This document shows, piece by piece, positions 15,273-23,896 of a stretch of DNA of 42,299 nt. The notes beneath the pieces were generated by a model that was not told where the DNA came from, made no database searches, and saw only the letters and a program-made list of their open reading frames with translations. The stretch is from the NCBI GenBank assembly GCA_009923495.1, contig RFTJ01000010.1, positions 1 through 42,299 on the forward strand, in the 5' to 3' direction. The position numbers were made by a program, and so were the translations under genes. The DNA comes from Actinomycetota bacterium (GTDB lineage Bacteria; Actinomycetota; Actinomycetes; S36-B12; UBA5976). Positions within the stretch are counted from its first letter, which is position 1. Each line of letters opens with the position of its first letter.

Positions 15273-16239
15273 TAACCACAAAATCACCGTCTGGATCATC
15301 AGACTGATTTGGCTTTTGTTGTTGGCTCGTACTCCGCCAAAGCCGGCGCGCTTTCCACCAAGCAGGCACAGCGACTTGCAATCTGCGAGCCAGTGAGACC
15401 TTAGCGCGCTTTTTGAACACCTCGTAATCGATTGCTTCGACGGCTTCCACTATCCCGCAATAGAGAATTCGCGCAGTTTCGATACAGGGCTGAGCAGCAG
15501 GATTCAGCATTTGAATACCAGCACGCGATTTTTCTTCAAGATCGCGCACTCGGGCAATTTGAAACTTTAAAGCTGCCTTTACTTCTGGGGTTGCCACACG
15601 CTGATTTAGAATTTCCGGAGTAACACCGAACTGTGCTAATTCAGCTAATGGCAGATAGATCCGGCCACGATCTAAGTCCTCGTTAACATCGCGAATGAAG
15701 TTTGCCAACTGGAAGGCAATTCCCAGTTGCATCGCATGTTCGTATGCCTGTTGGTCTGATGGTTCCAAAATCGGCACCATCTGCAACCCAATTACCGCCG
15801 CTGAGCCATAAACATACTCGTGCAGATCCTCGTAGGTCTGGTAAGTGCCAATCGTTAGGTCCATGGTCATTGAATGCAAGAACGCTTCGAAATGTTCGCG
15901 TGGGATGTTCCAGCGACGAACTGTGTCTAGCACGGCTTTGCAAACAGCATCATCGGTTTGACCGGATTCATACTGTGCTAGGAAGTTATCGCCCCAGGTT
16001 TTGAGCGCCTGTGCCTTTTGCTCATTAGTCAGGGTCGAGGCAAGGTCATCAACGATTTCATCGGCATAGCGAGCAAATCCGTAAAGTGCGTGAACATAAG
16101 GCCGTTTTTCGGGTGGCAACAAGAGAGTAGCCAAGTAATAGGTCTTACCATGTGCCGCATTTAGCTGTCGACAAAGTTCGTAACTAGCCCGAAGTTCTGG
16201 ATCAGTTATCCCTGCTGCCGTTAAATCGCGGTTGCTCAC
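15262..16239 (-). CDS. crtB: Phytoene synthase
   Basis: A 325-residue squalene/phytoene synthase family enzyme that joins two geranylgeranyl diphosphates into phytoene. The first Asp-rich motif DEIVD is at residues 60-64 and the second lies in QLANFIRDVNEDLDRGRIYLP (quoted in parts: FIRDVNED and DRGRIYLP). The YGFARYAD segment and the YVYGSAAVIGLQM block also fit. The C-terminus has a polar tail after the WWKARRLW helix that overlaps crtYd on the other strand. Start GTG 16239 follows mptA by 17 bases, so it is the last gene of the crtE-crtI-mptA-crtB operon. Confidence 0.94.
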   Translation of the reverse strand: MSNRDLTAAGITDPELRASYELCRQLNAAHGKTYYLATLLLPPEKRPYVHALYGFARYADEIVDDLASTLTNEQKAQALKTWGDNFLAQYESGQTDDAVCKAVLDTVRRWNIPREHFEAFLHSMTMDLTIGTYQTYEDLHEYVYGSAAVIGLQMVPILEPSDQQAYEHAMQLGIAFQLANFIRDVNEDLDRGRIYLPLAELAQFGVTPEILNQRVATPEVKAALKFQIARVRDLEEKSRAGIQMLNPAAQPCIETARILYCGIVEAVEAIDYEVFKKRAKVSLARRLQVAVPAWWKARRLWRSTSQQQKPNQSDDPDGDFVVIIS

Positions 16240-16256
16240 AGCTCAATTCTGCCAGT

Positions 16257-17900
16257 TCATTGGAATCGCATCGCATTCCAGCGGGTAAGTTCGGCAACAC
16301 CGGTTGGAAGCATCCCCGAGTCGTGAGCTGTTCCAAGTAGCAGCGCGCGTTCGCGCGGTGAGCTAATTATGGCAACTAGCAGGATTAAAACAGATATGAC
16401 GATTGCTACGGTGTCACTAAAACCTAAGAACGAATTTCCAGTTTCTGCTGAGTTGGCGATGTCATGTATTGCAAAGCCAACCACAAAACTAACTACTACG
16501 CGCAGATGCTTCTGAGTTAGTCCGGTAGCCGCTAGAAGTGGAATGAACCAGAGTAGGTACCAGGGCTGAACCGCAGGACTGCAAATGACCAAAACCACAA
16601 ATGCCAGTGCGATACTTCGGGTGATTGATCTACGTTGAATTGAATTTAGGATGTAAATCAGCCCAGCCGCCAAAAAGAACAGGCCCACTAGTCGACAAAT
16701 CATGATGATTTTGTCAGCGTGTGAAGCAAATCCAAGGACATGGAAGAAATTTGAGGACATCATTCCAATGAGGGTGGAAGGCGCAAGCCAGCTTCGAACA
16801 CTGCCAGGTCGCACTAGGGCTGAAATCCAGCCAAATGGGTGCACTCCCGCTAATAGCGAAAAGATGGCCAAGATCAGCACAGATCCCAGTACCGCAGCCA
16901 AGACCGCTAATGTTTTTCCGACCAAGGTGTATTGAGATTTTTCAACAATCTCAATTTCAGGATTTTGTGCTTCATTATGTTCAATAACATTCCTGGTTTC
17001 AATCACTCGCCAGCGATTGGCCCAGTTGGTCTCGCGGGTAAGAACAGCGAGTAGCCACAAGCCAAAAAATGGCAAAACAACAAATGCAGATGGCTTGATA
17101 GCCAGCGCGAGCGTAATTAGGAAAAGTGCATTTGCAAATTTTCGATCTAGGGCCTTGTTTATTCCCCATAATGCAAAGCCAATCATCAGCGAATCATTGT
17201 GCGCCCCTGCCACAAAATGAAAAACCACAAGTGGATTAAGTGCACCGAGCCACAATGCTGCGATTGGATTTATGCCATGGCGTTGTGCCAACTTGGGCAA
17301 TTGCCAGCACATCAGCGCTACGCCAATGACAGCGAAGATTCTGAAATACAGTACTGAGGTGAGTGCAGATTCGCCAGTGATTCCGGCAACAAAACGTTCG
17401 ATTAGCAAGAACACCGGACCGTATGGTGAAGGCGCGTCACCCCAGAGCGGATCTACACCGCTACTGAACCAGCCAGGCACCACGGCAACGCCAGAAGTGT
17501 AAGGACTATGACCACTAAGTTGCATTTGTCCTTGCATGTAATACGAGTAAACATCTCGACTAAATAGTGGAACGGCAATCAGTAGTGGTGTACACCAACT
17601 AAGAAGCGCCAGGTGCAGTGTTTGAATCTGCTCGATGCGACCTTTAACCGCGTCTAACCCAACCATTAACCAGGCTTGGATTAGTAGGGCAGCACCGACG
17701 ACTAGAAATGCCCGGGCAAGAGCGATGCCAAGATTTTGGGTCTGGAAAAAATTTACAATCGGCCACTGTAAAGCATTTGCCGAAATTGGAAACCAGCCGA
17801 TACCCAGTGAGCCAATCGCAAGAAAACATGAACCTAGAAAACCCGGTGGCGCGTAAGTCCACACACTTTGTTGCGCACTGGCATAGGTTCGAGTACTCAC
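16257..17900 (-). CDS. mptA: Polyprenol-phosphomannose-dependent alpha-1,6-mannosyltransferase (MptA/MptB type)
   Basis: A 547-residue multi-pass GT-C enzyme with roughly 12-14 hydrophobic helices. The first large loop holds PLFSRDVYSYYMQGQM and SPYTSG, with the catalytic-type Asp, and later DAPSPYGPVF and FVAGAHNDSLM; these are hallmarks of the MptA/MptB family that extends the alpha-1,6-mannan core of lipomannan outside the membrane. A basic/polar insertion at about 285-315 (ETRNVIEHNEAQNPEIEIVE) is likely a cytoplasmic loop. I choose mptA rather than mptB from the neighbourhood, since mycobacterial mptA sits by idsA2 and pknL; sequence alone does not separate them. It is placed between crtI (20 bases upstream) and crtB (17 bases downstream), all in one direction. 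The GTG start has AAGG nearby. Confidence 0.83.
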   Translation of the reverse strand: MSTRTYASAQQSVWTYAPPGFLGSCFLAIGSLGIGWFPISANALQWPIVNFFQTQNLGIALARAFLVVGAALLIQAWLMVGLDAVKGRIEQIQTLHLALLSWCTPLLIAVPLFSRDVYSYYMQGQMQLSGHSPYTSGVAVVPGWFSSGVDPLWGDAPSPYGPVFLLIERFVAGITGESALTSVLYFRIFAVIGVALMCWQLPKLAQRHGINPIAALWLGALNPLVVFHFVAGAHNDSLMIGFALWGINKALDRKFANALFLITLALAIKPSAFVVLPFFGLWLLAVLTRETNWANRWRVIETRNVIEHNEAQNPEIEIVEKSQYTLVGKTLAVLAAVLGSVLILAIFSLLAGVHPFGWISALVRPGSVRSWLAPSTLIGMMSSNFFHVLGFASHADKIIMICRLVGLFFLAAGLIYILNSIQRRSITRSIALAFVVLVICSPAVQPWYLLWFIPLLAATGLTQKHLRVVVSFVVGFAIHDIANSAETGNSFLGFSDTVAIVISVLILLVAIISSPRERALLLGTAHDSGMLPTGVAELTRWNAMRFQ

Positions 17901-17920
17901 CTTGTCAGATTACTAGTGAG

Positions 17921-19450
17921 TTAGCGCATTGCCCGCGAAAGATAATTCTTGTCTTTGCCGATGATTCGCTCGGCCGCGAGGCGACCGGAAACAAGAACCA
18001 TTGGTACGCCTACTCCTGGTTGAGTTCCTGACCCAGTGAAGACTACATTTTCGCCGTAAAGGTTGCCCGGCCGGAACGGTCCTGTTTGGAAAAATGAGTG
18101 CGCGCTCGCAAATGGCGCACCTCGTTCCATGCCGCGATCTTGCCAATCTAGTGGCGTAGTGATGTGCTCTACTTCAATACTGCTGCCAAAGTCGGTGTAG
18201 CCGCGCGCTTGCAAAGTAGCAATCGCCTCGTCGCGATACCGAGGTCCTACCTGTTTCCAGTCAATGTCCGCATCCATGTTTGGCGTTGGCAGTAGGACGT
18301 AGTAAATCTGTTTGCCGTCAGGTGCTAAGGATGGATCACCATGGGTTGGATTGGTTACCAAAATGCTGGGGTCACTCATAAGTTGTTTTGTGTTAATCAG
18401 TTCATCAAAGACCCCACGCCAACTTTTGCCAAAGTGAATATTGTGATGCGCTATGTGGTCATACTTGGCACTCGAACCAGCAAGGAGTAAGAAGCAGGAC
18501 GGTGAGTAGGTTAGACGCTTCACGCTTAACGGTTCGCGGTCCAAAAGTTCGCGATAAGCAACCGGCAAGTCCGGATTCAGTACAATCGCATCAGCTGCAT
18601 AATACTCACCATTTGCAGTCTCAACGCCAACTGCTCGTTTTCCGTTCATGCGCACAGTTGTGACTTCGGTGTCGTACTTGAATGTGACGCCATGTGCCTC
18701 TGCCGCTGCCGCCATTGCATTCGGTACTGCGTGCATGCCACCTTTGGGGAAAAATACGCCAGCCACAGAGTCCATGTAAGCAATTACTGCATAAATGGCC
18801 AGTGCGTCGTATGGGGACAGGCCTGCGTACATAGCTTGGAATGAGTACACCCTTTGAGTTCGATCATCTTTCAGGTACTGATTAACTTTTGGTGCTAATT
18901 TGCGAAAGCCACCGATAGAGATCAGTTTGATTAAGTCTCGCGACACCAAGTCCAGCGGCGAATCAATGTTGCGATCAATGAAGTTGCGCATCTCGTATTT
19001 GTAGAGTTTGGAAACGAAATCAACATACTTGCGGTAACCTGCGGCTTCATCGGGCCCGATTACATCTGAAACTTCTTGTGCCATTTGGTCAACATCGGCG
19101 TAGACATTCAGCACACTGTCATCGTGGTAGAAAGCGCGATAGAGCGGGTCGACTGGCTCCAAGGTCAACCAGTTGCTCATCTCCTCGCCAAGACAATCAA
19201 AAGCGTCGGCAATTAAATCTGGCATGGTCAGCACAGTGGGACCAGTGTCAAAGCCATAACCGCGATCAGTTATCCGGCCGGCGCGACCACCGGGAACAGA
19301 TTCCTTCTCTAAAACAGTGACTTTGCGACCCGCGCCAGCAAGTCGCATGGCCGCACTGAGGCCGGCAAGTCCAGCGCCAACAATTACTACTTCGTCAGTG
19401 GGACCACTCACTGTTCTGGTAGTACCGGGTAACCAACGTAATAGGTCCAT
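17921..19450 (-). CDS. crtI: Phytoene desaturase
   Basis: A 509-residue FAD-dependent desaturase. The Rossmann motif VIVGAGLAGLSAAMRLAGAG begins near residue 22 (GxGxxG at 25-30), followed by VLEKESVPGGRAGR and FDTGPTVLTMPD. The C-terminal FAD block reads NVVFTGSGTQPGVGVPMVLVSG. CrtI introduces four double bonds to turn phytoene into lycopene at the membrane. ATG 19450 starts one base after the crtE stop, so translation is coupled to crtE. A second CrtI-family enzyme (crtD, at 21263-22777) lies in another operon; this one is assigned CrtI because it has the bacterial CrtI opening and is next to crtE. Confidence 0.92.
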   Translation of the reverse strand: MDLLRWLPGTTRTVSGPTDEVVIVGAGLAGLSAAMRLAGAGRKVTVLEKESVPGGRAGRITDRGYGFDTGPTVLTMPDLIADAFDCLGEEMSNWLTLEPVDPLYRAFYHDDSVLNVYADVDQMAQEVSDVIGPDEAAGYRKYVDFVSKLYKYEMRNFIDRNIDSPLDLVSRDLIKLISIGGFRKLAPKVNQYLKDDRTQRVYSFQAMYAGLSPYDALAIYAVIAYMDSVAGVFFPKGGMHAVPNAMAAAAEAHGVTFKYDTEVTTVRMNGKRAVGVETANGEYYAADAIVLNPDLPVAYRELLDREPLSVKRLTYSPSCFLLLAGSSAKYDHIAHHNIHFGKSWRGVFDELINTKQLMSDPSILVTNPTHGDPSLAPDGKQIYYVLLPTPNMDADIDWKQVGPRYRDEAIATLQARGYTDFGSSIEVEHITTPLDWQDRGMERGAPFASAHSFFQTGPFRPGNLYGENVVFTGSGTQPGVGVPMVLVSGRLAAERIIGKDKNYLSRAMR

Positions 19451-19451
19451 T

Positions 19452-20519
19452 TCAGGCTGCTCTCTGGGTTGCCATTACGGCAAGTAGTTGAAGGGCTTCG
19501 CGGGCTTGCGATTCGATTATCGGGCTTTGCAAACTATCAAGAGCCAGCGCGGTTAGTGCTTCAATTTGTGCCTCGATTTCAGCTAAAGCGCCACAGTCAC
19601 TAATTAAATCTTGGAGTGTCGTTACTTGATCTTCAGTTAACTCTTTTCGACCAAATGTGGACTTGAAAGTTTTAGTGGCCGACTCGTCCATTAGTTCTCG
19701 GGCACGAGCAATCAGCATTGTTTGCTTTCCTTCACGGAGGTCATCGCCAGTTGGCTTGCCAGTCACTACTTTGTCACCGTAAACACCCAACACGTCGTCG
19801 CGGAGCTGGAATGCTTCGCCCAAAGCTAAGCCGTATTCGGACAATAAATCCTGATGTGCAGATGATGCGCCGGCAATAACGGCTCCGATATGTAGTGGTC
19901 TTTCGATTGTGTACTTGGCGCTCTTGTACCGAATCACATTTCGTGCAGTAGCTTCAGTGGTATCGCCACGGACTTGCTCAAGTAAATCGAGATACTGTCC
20001 TGCCATGAGTTCAGTGCGCATTAAGTCGTAAATCTTTTTGGCTCGGCGATGTTCTTCTACTGTGAGGCCGCTATTACTGAGAAGTTCATCCGCCCAAGAC
20101 AGAGCTAAGTCACCAATTAAGATGGCTGCGCCGCTGCCAAATAACTTTGGTTCGCCTGTCCATTGATTTGAGACATGCAATGTCTCGAACTGTTTATGTG
20201 CGGCTGGATTTCCGCGACGCACATCGCTGTCATCCATAACATCGTCGTGGATTAGGGCGCAAGCCTGTAAAAATTCCAAACTCGCTGCTGCCCGAACAAT
20301 GTTTTCGTTATCGTCACCACCGGCACACCGATAACCCCAATATGCAAATGCTGGGCGCAGACGCTTGCCGCCCTTGAGCAGAGTTTCCAAGCTGTCCACA
20401 AGGGGAATCACATCTGGACTTACCGTTTTCAAAACTGCACGATGATCTGCAATGAATTCATCCAATGTGACCTGAATACGGGTTCGAAGGTCGTTCTCGT
20501 CGAGTGGATGAATTGGCAC
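19452..20519 (-). CDS. crtE: Geranylgeranyl diphosphate synthase (polyprenyl synthetase, IdsA/CrtE type)
   Basis: A 355-residue trans-prenyltransferase. It has GGKRLRP (50-56), the first Asp-rich motif DDVMD (92-96) in ALIHDDVMDDSDVRRG, and the second motif LRDDVLGVYGD. The second motif is DDxxG rather than DDxxD, which I recall as usual in actinobacterial IdsA-like enzymes. It condenses IPP with allylic diphosphates to C20. Start GTG 20519 has AAGAAGG just upstream and a -10-like TACCCT 6 bases before it, so initiation could be either leadered or leaderless. It heads the operon crtE-crtI-mptA-crtB. The gene is in the place of mycobacterial idsA2, next to mptA, so it may also serve polyprenyl or quinone synthesis. 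Confidence 0.91.
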   Translation of the reverse strand: MPIHPLDENDLRTRIQVTLDEFIADHRAVLKTVSPDVIPLVDSLETLLKGGKRLRPAFAYWGYRCAGGDDNENIVRAAASLEFLQACALIHDDVMDDSDVRRGNPAAHKQFETLHVSNQWTGEPKLFGSGAAILIGDLALSWADELLSNSGLTVEEHRRAKKIYDLMRTELMAGQYLDLLEQVRGDTTEATARNVIRYKSAKYTIERPLHIGAVIAGASSAHQDLLSEYGLALGEAFQLRDDVLGVYGDKVVTGKPTGDDLREGKQTMLIARARELMDESATKTFKSTFGRKELTEDQVTTLQDLISDCGALAEIEAQIEALTALALDSLQSPIIESQAREALQLLAVMATQRAA

Positions 20520-20525
20520 CTTCTT

Positions 20526-20531
20526 AGGGTA
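20526..20531 (-). promoter_or_regulatory. -10-like box for the crtE operon
   Basis: TACCCT on the minus strand is 6 bases upstream of GTG 20519. A CTGCAA at the -35 distance (17-base spacer) is a weak partner. Confidence 0.38.
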
Positions 20532-20612
20532 TTCGGTACAGCAACTATTTGCAGGCTTGCTCCCATCAGTTGGTCATCGGCGGGGGATGAATAATTCCTG
20601 ATTGGCATCGGG

Positions 20613-20618
20613 GATACT
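20613..20618 (+). promoter_or_regulatory. -10-like box for the CDP-alcohol phosphatidyltransferase gene
   Basis: GATACT (4 of 6 to TATAAT) lies 6 bases before GTG 20625, again a leaderless geometry. There is no Shine-Dalgarno before this start. Confidence 0.33.
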
Positions 20619-20624
20619 GAATAG

Positions 20625-21266
20625 GTGGAGTACGCCGATTATGAATCCGCTTGGGTTAGCCTGCATGGTCAAGCACAGCCAACTGGCTTAATCCGCATTT
20701 GGCTGCGACTAATGTTTCTAATCACGACTCCGTTAATTCGGGTTCGGCCAAACGCCGTTACTTTGAGTTCGGGAGTTCTCGCACTTGCATTGGTAGCGGC
20801 AAGCCCGGCTGCAGACCTTTATTGGGTTATTGCAGTCGGCATTTTCGTTCTTGGACTCCTTGATGGAATTGATGGAGTCTTGGCGGTTCGCCGAAATGCA
20901 GTAACTGAATGGGGCGGATTTCTGGATTCAATGATGGATCGAGTTGTCGATGTTGCCATCCTGGCAATGCTGTTGATTGCTGGTGCCAATCCAATCGTGA
21001 CTTTGATTGCTGGGACTTTGACTTTGGTGCATGAGTACATGCGAACTCGGGCCGCATCAGTTGGTTATCGGCGGATTGGCAAAGTAACTATTGCGGAAAA
21101 GCCCACTCGGATAATTTTGGGCGTGATTGCATTTACAGCTTGCGCAATAGCACCAAGTCAAACTCAGGCGTTTATGGATATCTGTGCATGGGCTTGGCTC
21201 TGGCTCGCATTCATTGGCTTCACCCAATTGTTTGCGCTTTATCGCAGGGAACTTCGGGCGAATTAA
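20625..21266 (+). CDS. CDP-alcohol phosphatidyltransferase family protein
   Basis: A 213-residue membrane protein with about six helices. The family signature DGxxAxR...Gx3Dx3D is complete: DGVLAVR followed by GGFLDSMMD, giving the expected four metal-binding aspartates together with the earlier Asp of LLDGIDG. The enzyme moves a phosphatidyl or similar group from a CDP-linked lipid to an alcohol. Substrate is not evident: it could make phosphatidylglycerol phosphate, phosphatidylinositol phosphate or an ether-type lipid. It sits alone on the plus strand between the two carotenoid operons, with its stop overlapping crtD by four bases. The insertion in the centre of the island suggests a linked membrane-lipid role, but that is inference. 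Start GTG 20625 has no Shine-Dalgarno. Confidence 0.8.
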   Translation: MEYADYESAWVSLHGQAQPTGLIRIWLRLMFLITTPLIRVRPNAVTLSSGVLALALVAASPAADLYWVIAVGIFVLGLLDGIDGVLAVRRNAVTEWGGFLDSMMDRVVDVAILAMLLIAGANPIVTLIAGTLTLVHEYMRTRAASVGYRRIGKVTIAEKPTRIILGVIAFTACAIAPSQTQAFMDICAWAWLWLAFIGFTQLFALYRRELRAN

Positions 21267-22777
21267 GCGCGACCGATGTAGTTAGAAACAATTTCGGCCG
21301 ACATCGCAACCAGAGGCAAGCCACCACCGGGATGAGCTGAACCTCCAACTAGATAGAAGTTTTCGATGTCGGTGATATTGCGCGGTCGCAAAAAAGCGGC
21401 ACGCATACCATTGCTTGAACTTCCATAAATTGACCCGCCATAAGCACCCGTGCGCTGTTCAAGGTGGGCTGGTGAAATTGTGTTTTGCCATTTCGTGCGT
21501 GAAGCCACAGCAAAACCTGCGGTACCGAGCTGATTGATGATGTTTTTTGTGTAATCCCAGACCAATTCATCTGATCGCCAGTCAACACCGGACTCTGGAT
21601 CATGGCGAGGTGCATTTACTAAAACAAACCAAGATTCGTCACCCGCAGGAGTCATTAATTCATCTTGTGGGTTGCACACATAAATAGCAGGCTTTGGCGT
21701 GGGCTTTGGTTTTATTCCAGTGCCAAAAGTTGAATCCCGTTTGCCAAACACAGAGTCAAACTCATCATCGTAATCAGTGGGAAAGAAAACATTGTGATGG
21801 GCTAGCTCTGGAGTTTTGCCGGTCAAGGCCATATTGATAACAAAACCAGAAAGCGAAGGTGATACCTTCTTGAGGTTTTTTTTGGCGACTCGTACCTCTG
21901 GAAGTGTTTGATCAAGTATTGAGTGATAAACCGTGTGCGCATCTGCATTAGCGATTACAATTTCATACTTTTCGGTGCGCGACTCATTAATGGTAAGCGC
22001 AAATAAGTTGGAATTCTTGACAACATTTGATACTCGAGAATCGAATTCAAAATGGATACCAAGGGATACACATCGATCGAATAGTGCGCGTCCAAGTTCG
22101 CGCAAGCCGCCAGCAACATGGTAGGCACCAAAAGTTTGTTCAACGTAGGGAATAGTTGCTAATGCTGCAGGAGCTTGCCGTGGGTCTGAGCCGCTGTATG
22201 TTGCATAACGATCCACCAAAGTAACTAGCCGTGGATCAGTGAAATAGTGCCTGGCTAACGAGCGTAAAGATTTGCTAGGAGCAATCGTGACTAGTTCGGG
22301 CAACCGCCAAGACATCGCCAGCAAACTGCGCATCCCACTAAGGGGGGATTCTAAGAACGGACCGCGGGTGATTTTCCACATTTTTGCCGCACGCTGCATG
22401 AATGCGCGCCATTCGTCGGCACTGCGACTGCCGAATGCTTCACCGATTGCGCTAGCGCAAGCACCTATGCCAGCTCCCGGCAGATTTAACACTGAGCCAT
22501 CAGCAAATTGGTATCGGAAAGCTCGGTCTAGTTCAACAATGTCAATGGATTCTTCCAGTGGCCGGCCGGTTTTCAAGAACAGGTCACGGTAAACGGCAGG
22601 CAAAGTCAGCAGACTCGGTCCAGTGTCGAACTTATGTTGTTCGAATATTTGGCTGCCAAGTTTTCCACCCCAGGTGGCCGTCGCTTCGTAAACGATAACT
22701 TGGTGCCCCTTGGCAGCCAGGCGAGCAGCGCAGGCCATACCGCCCATGCCTGCCCCAATAACTGCAATTTTTGCCAC
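21263..22777 (-). CDS. crtD: CrtI-family carotenoid desaturase, probable 1-hydroxycarotenoid 3,4-desaturase (CrtD-like)
   Basis: A 504-residue FAD enzyme with IAVIGAGMGGMACAARLAAKG at the N-terminus (GxGxxG at 8-13), VYEATATWGGKLG, FDTGPSLLTLP and the C-terminal YLVGGSAHPGGGLPLVAMS. It belongs to the phytoene-desaturase superfamily but differs throughout from the crtI product here. The presence of cruF, cruG and crtA in the same operon points to CrtD activity, i.e. 3,4-desaturation of a 1-hydroxylated psi end. Alternatives are a ketolase or a second-step desaturase of the CrtI family. ATG 22777 begins 18 bases after the glycosyltransferase stop, making it the last gene of crtA-cruF-cruG-crtD. 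Confidence 0.8.
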   Translation of the reverse strand: MAKIAVIGAGMGGMACAARLAAKGHQVIVYEATATWGGKLGSQIFEQHKFDTGPSLLTLPAVYRDLFLKTGRPLEESIDIVELDRAFRYQFADGSVLNLPGAGIGACASAIGEAFGSRSADEWRAFMQRAAKMWKITRGPFLESPLSGMRSLLAMSWRLPELVTIAPSKSLRSLARHYFTDPRLVTLVDRYATYSGSDPRQAPAALATIPYVEQTFGAYHVAGGLRELGRALFDRCVSLGIHFEFDSRVSNVVKNSNLFALTINESRTEKYEIVIANADAHTVYHSILDQTLPEVRVAKKNLKKVSPSLSGFVINMALTGKTPELAHHNVFFPTDYDDEFDSVFGKRDSTFGTGIKPKPTPKPAIYVCNPQDELMTPAGDESWFVLVNAPRHDPESGVDWRSDELVWDYTKNIINQLGTAGFAVASRTKWQNTISPAHLEQRTGAYGGSIYGSSSNGMRAAFLRPRNITDIENFYLVGGSAHPGGGLPLVAMSAEIVSNYIGRA

Positions 22778-22795
22778 ACTGGCAACTTTACGCGG

Positions 22796-23896
22796 TTAAA
22801 CAGATCTACCTTTCCAGGTGTTCCTGCCTAAGAGGTGTTTTAACCACGAGAAGATATTTAGACCAACGAAGACCGCAATCGCCAAACCGTGGGTAAACAC
22901 ATCTGGGATTCGGTGTTGCCCGGTTCGTACCGCAACAATCCAGCGGCCGTAACTTGCCCCAATGAGTGCTAGCAGGGCCAACAGCCAGTCTTGGGTTAGC
23001 AGTCCGTAGAGCGGGAGTGTGTAAACAATGAACAAGAGCGCATTAGTAAATACTGAGCCGACGATGCCATTAAATGCTCGCCACAAACTCTTGCTGTATC
23101 CATCGACAAGCTCACGGTCAGTTTCATACATGTGACAAGTGGCCAACTTGGTGCCATCTGCCACAGTCCCGGTCAAACCAGCCTTGTAAAACGAGCGCAG
23201 GAGCATGATGTCATCTAGTACTTGGTCTGCTGCGGAACTGTGTCCACCGACGAGTTCGTAATCTGATCTGCGACAAATTAAGAATTGACCATTTGCCACC
23301 GCCAAACTAGAACGCTTCGTCGTTCTTGCAATCGAAAGTACAACGGTAGATAGCCACGACCATTGCAAGAGTGGCTGAATTAATCTAGTCAGGATAGTTT
23401 GGGCCAATTGTTTTGGATACGGACTAATTAATGACAGATTTGCCCGGTGCATCATTTCGATGCCGTGGGCAACTGCGTCTACATTTAGGTCGACATCAGC
23501 ATCAATAAAGACCAAGTATTCTGCCTTTGATTGGGCAGCCAGCCGAGCGCAAGCCCAGGGCTTTCCCAGCCAACCTTTCGGCAACTCTTCATCACCTGGC
23601 AGAACTTTTAGCCGCTTATCGACAATCTTGTTAAGTTCGGCCAGTGTGTCATCACTCGAGCCATCATCTAGAACCGTAACTTTCAAGTCAAAGATTCTTG
23701 TTTGGGCAAGAGCGCAGGTTACACAGGACGCAATCGTTGATTGCTCATTCCGGGCTGGGATCAGGATTTCTACGGACTCAAGCACTTCCGGTGGATCTGT
23801 CTTAAGCGGACGCACCATAGTGCGCAGATTAACTAATGCCATTAGTGCTAAGACCCAACTGAAGATTGCGCTCACGAGCATGATTTGGTGCATCAT
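22796..23896 (-). CDS. cruG: GT2 glycosyltransferase, CruG-like carotenoid glycosyltransferase
   Basis: A 366-residue family GT2 enzyme. An N-terminal membrane helix is followed by the GT-A core: EILIPARNEQSTI, VTVLDDGSSDDT, PKGWLGKPWACARLA, the DXD-like VFIDADVD and the acceptor-side region GGHSSAADQVLDD. Two to three C-terminal membrane helices (LLFIVYTLPLYGLL and following) anchor it. The PKGWLGKPWAC motif is shared with carotenoid and hopanoid-associated glycosyltransferases. Synechococcus CruG attaches a sugar to the 2'-hydroxyl of myxol. The start overlaps the cruF stop as ATGA, arguing for a joint pathway. Which sugar and which hydroxyl are used here is unknown. Confidence 0.78.
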   Translation of the reverse strand: MMHQIMLVSAIFSWVLALMALVNLRTMVRPLKTDPPEVLESVEILIPARNEQSTIASCVTCALAQTRIFDLKVTVLDDGSSDDTLAELNKIVDKRLKVLPGDEELPKGWLGKPWACARLAAQSKAEYLVFIDADVDLNVDAVAHGIEMMHRANLSLISPYPKQLAQTILTRLIQPLLQWSWLSTVVLSIARTTKRSSLAVANGQFLICRRSDYELVGGHSSAADQVLDDIMLLRSFYKAGLTGTVADGTKLATCHMYETDRELVDGYSKSLWRAFNGIVGSVFTNALLFIVYTLPLYGLLTQDWLLALLALIGASYGRWIVAVRTGQHRIPDVFTHGLAIAVFVGLNIFSWLKHLLGRNTWKGRSV

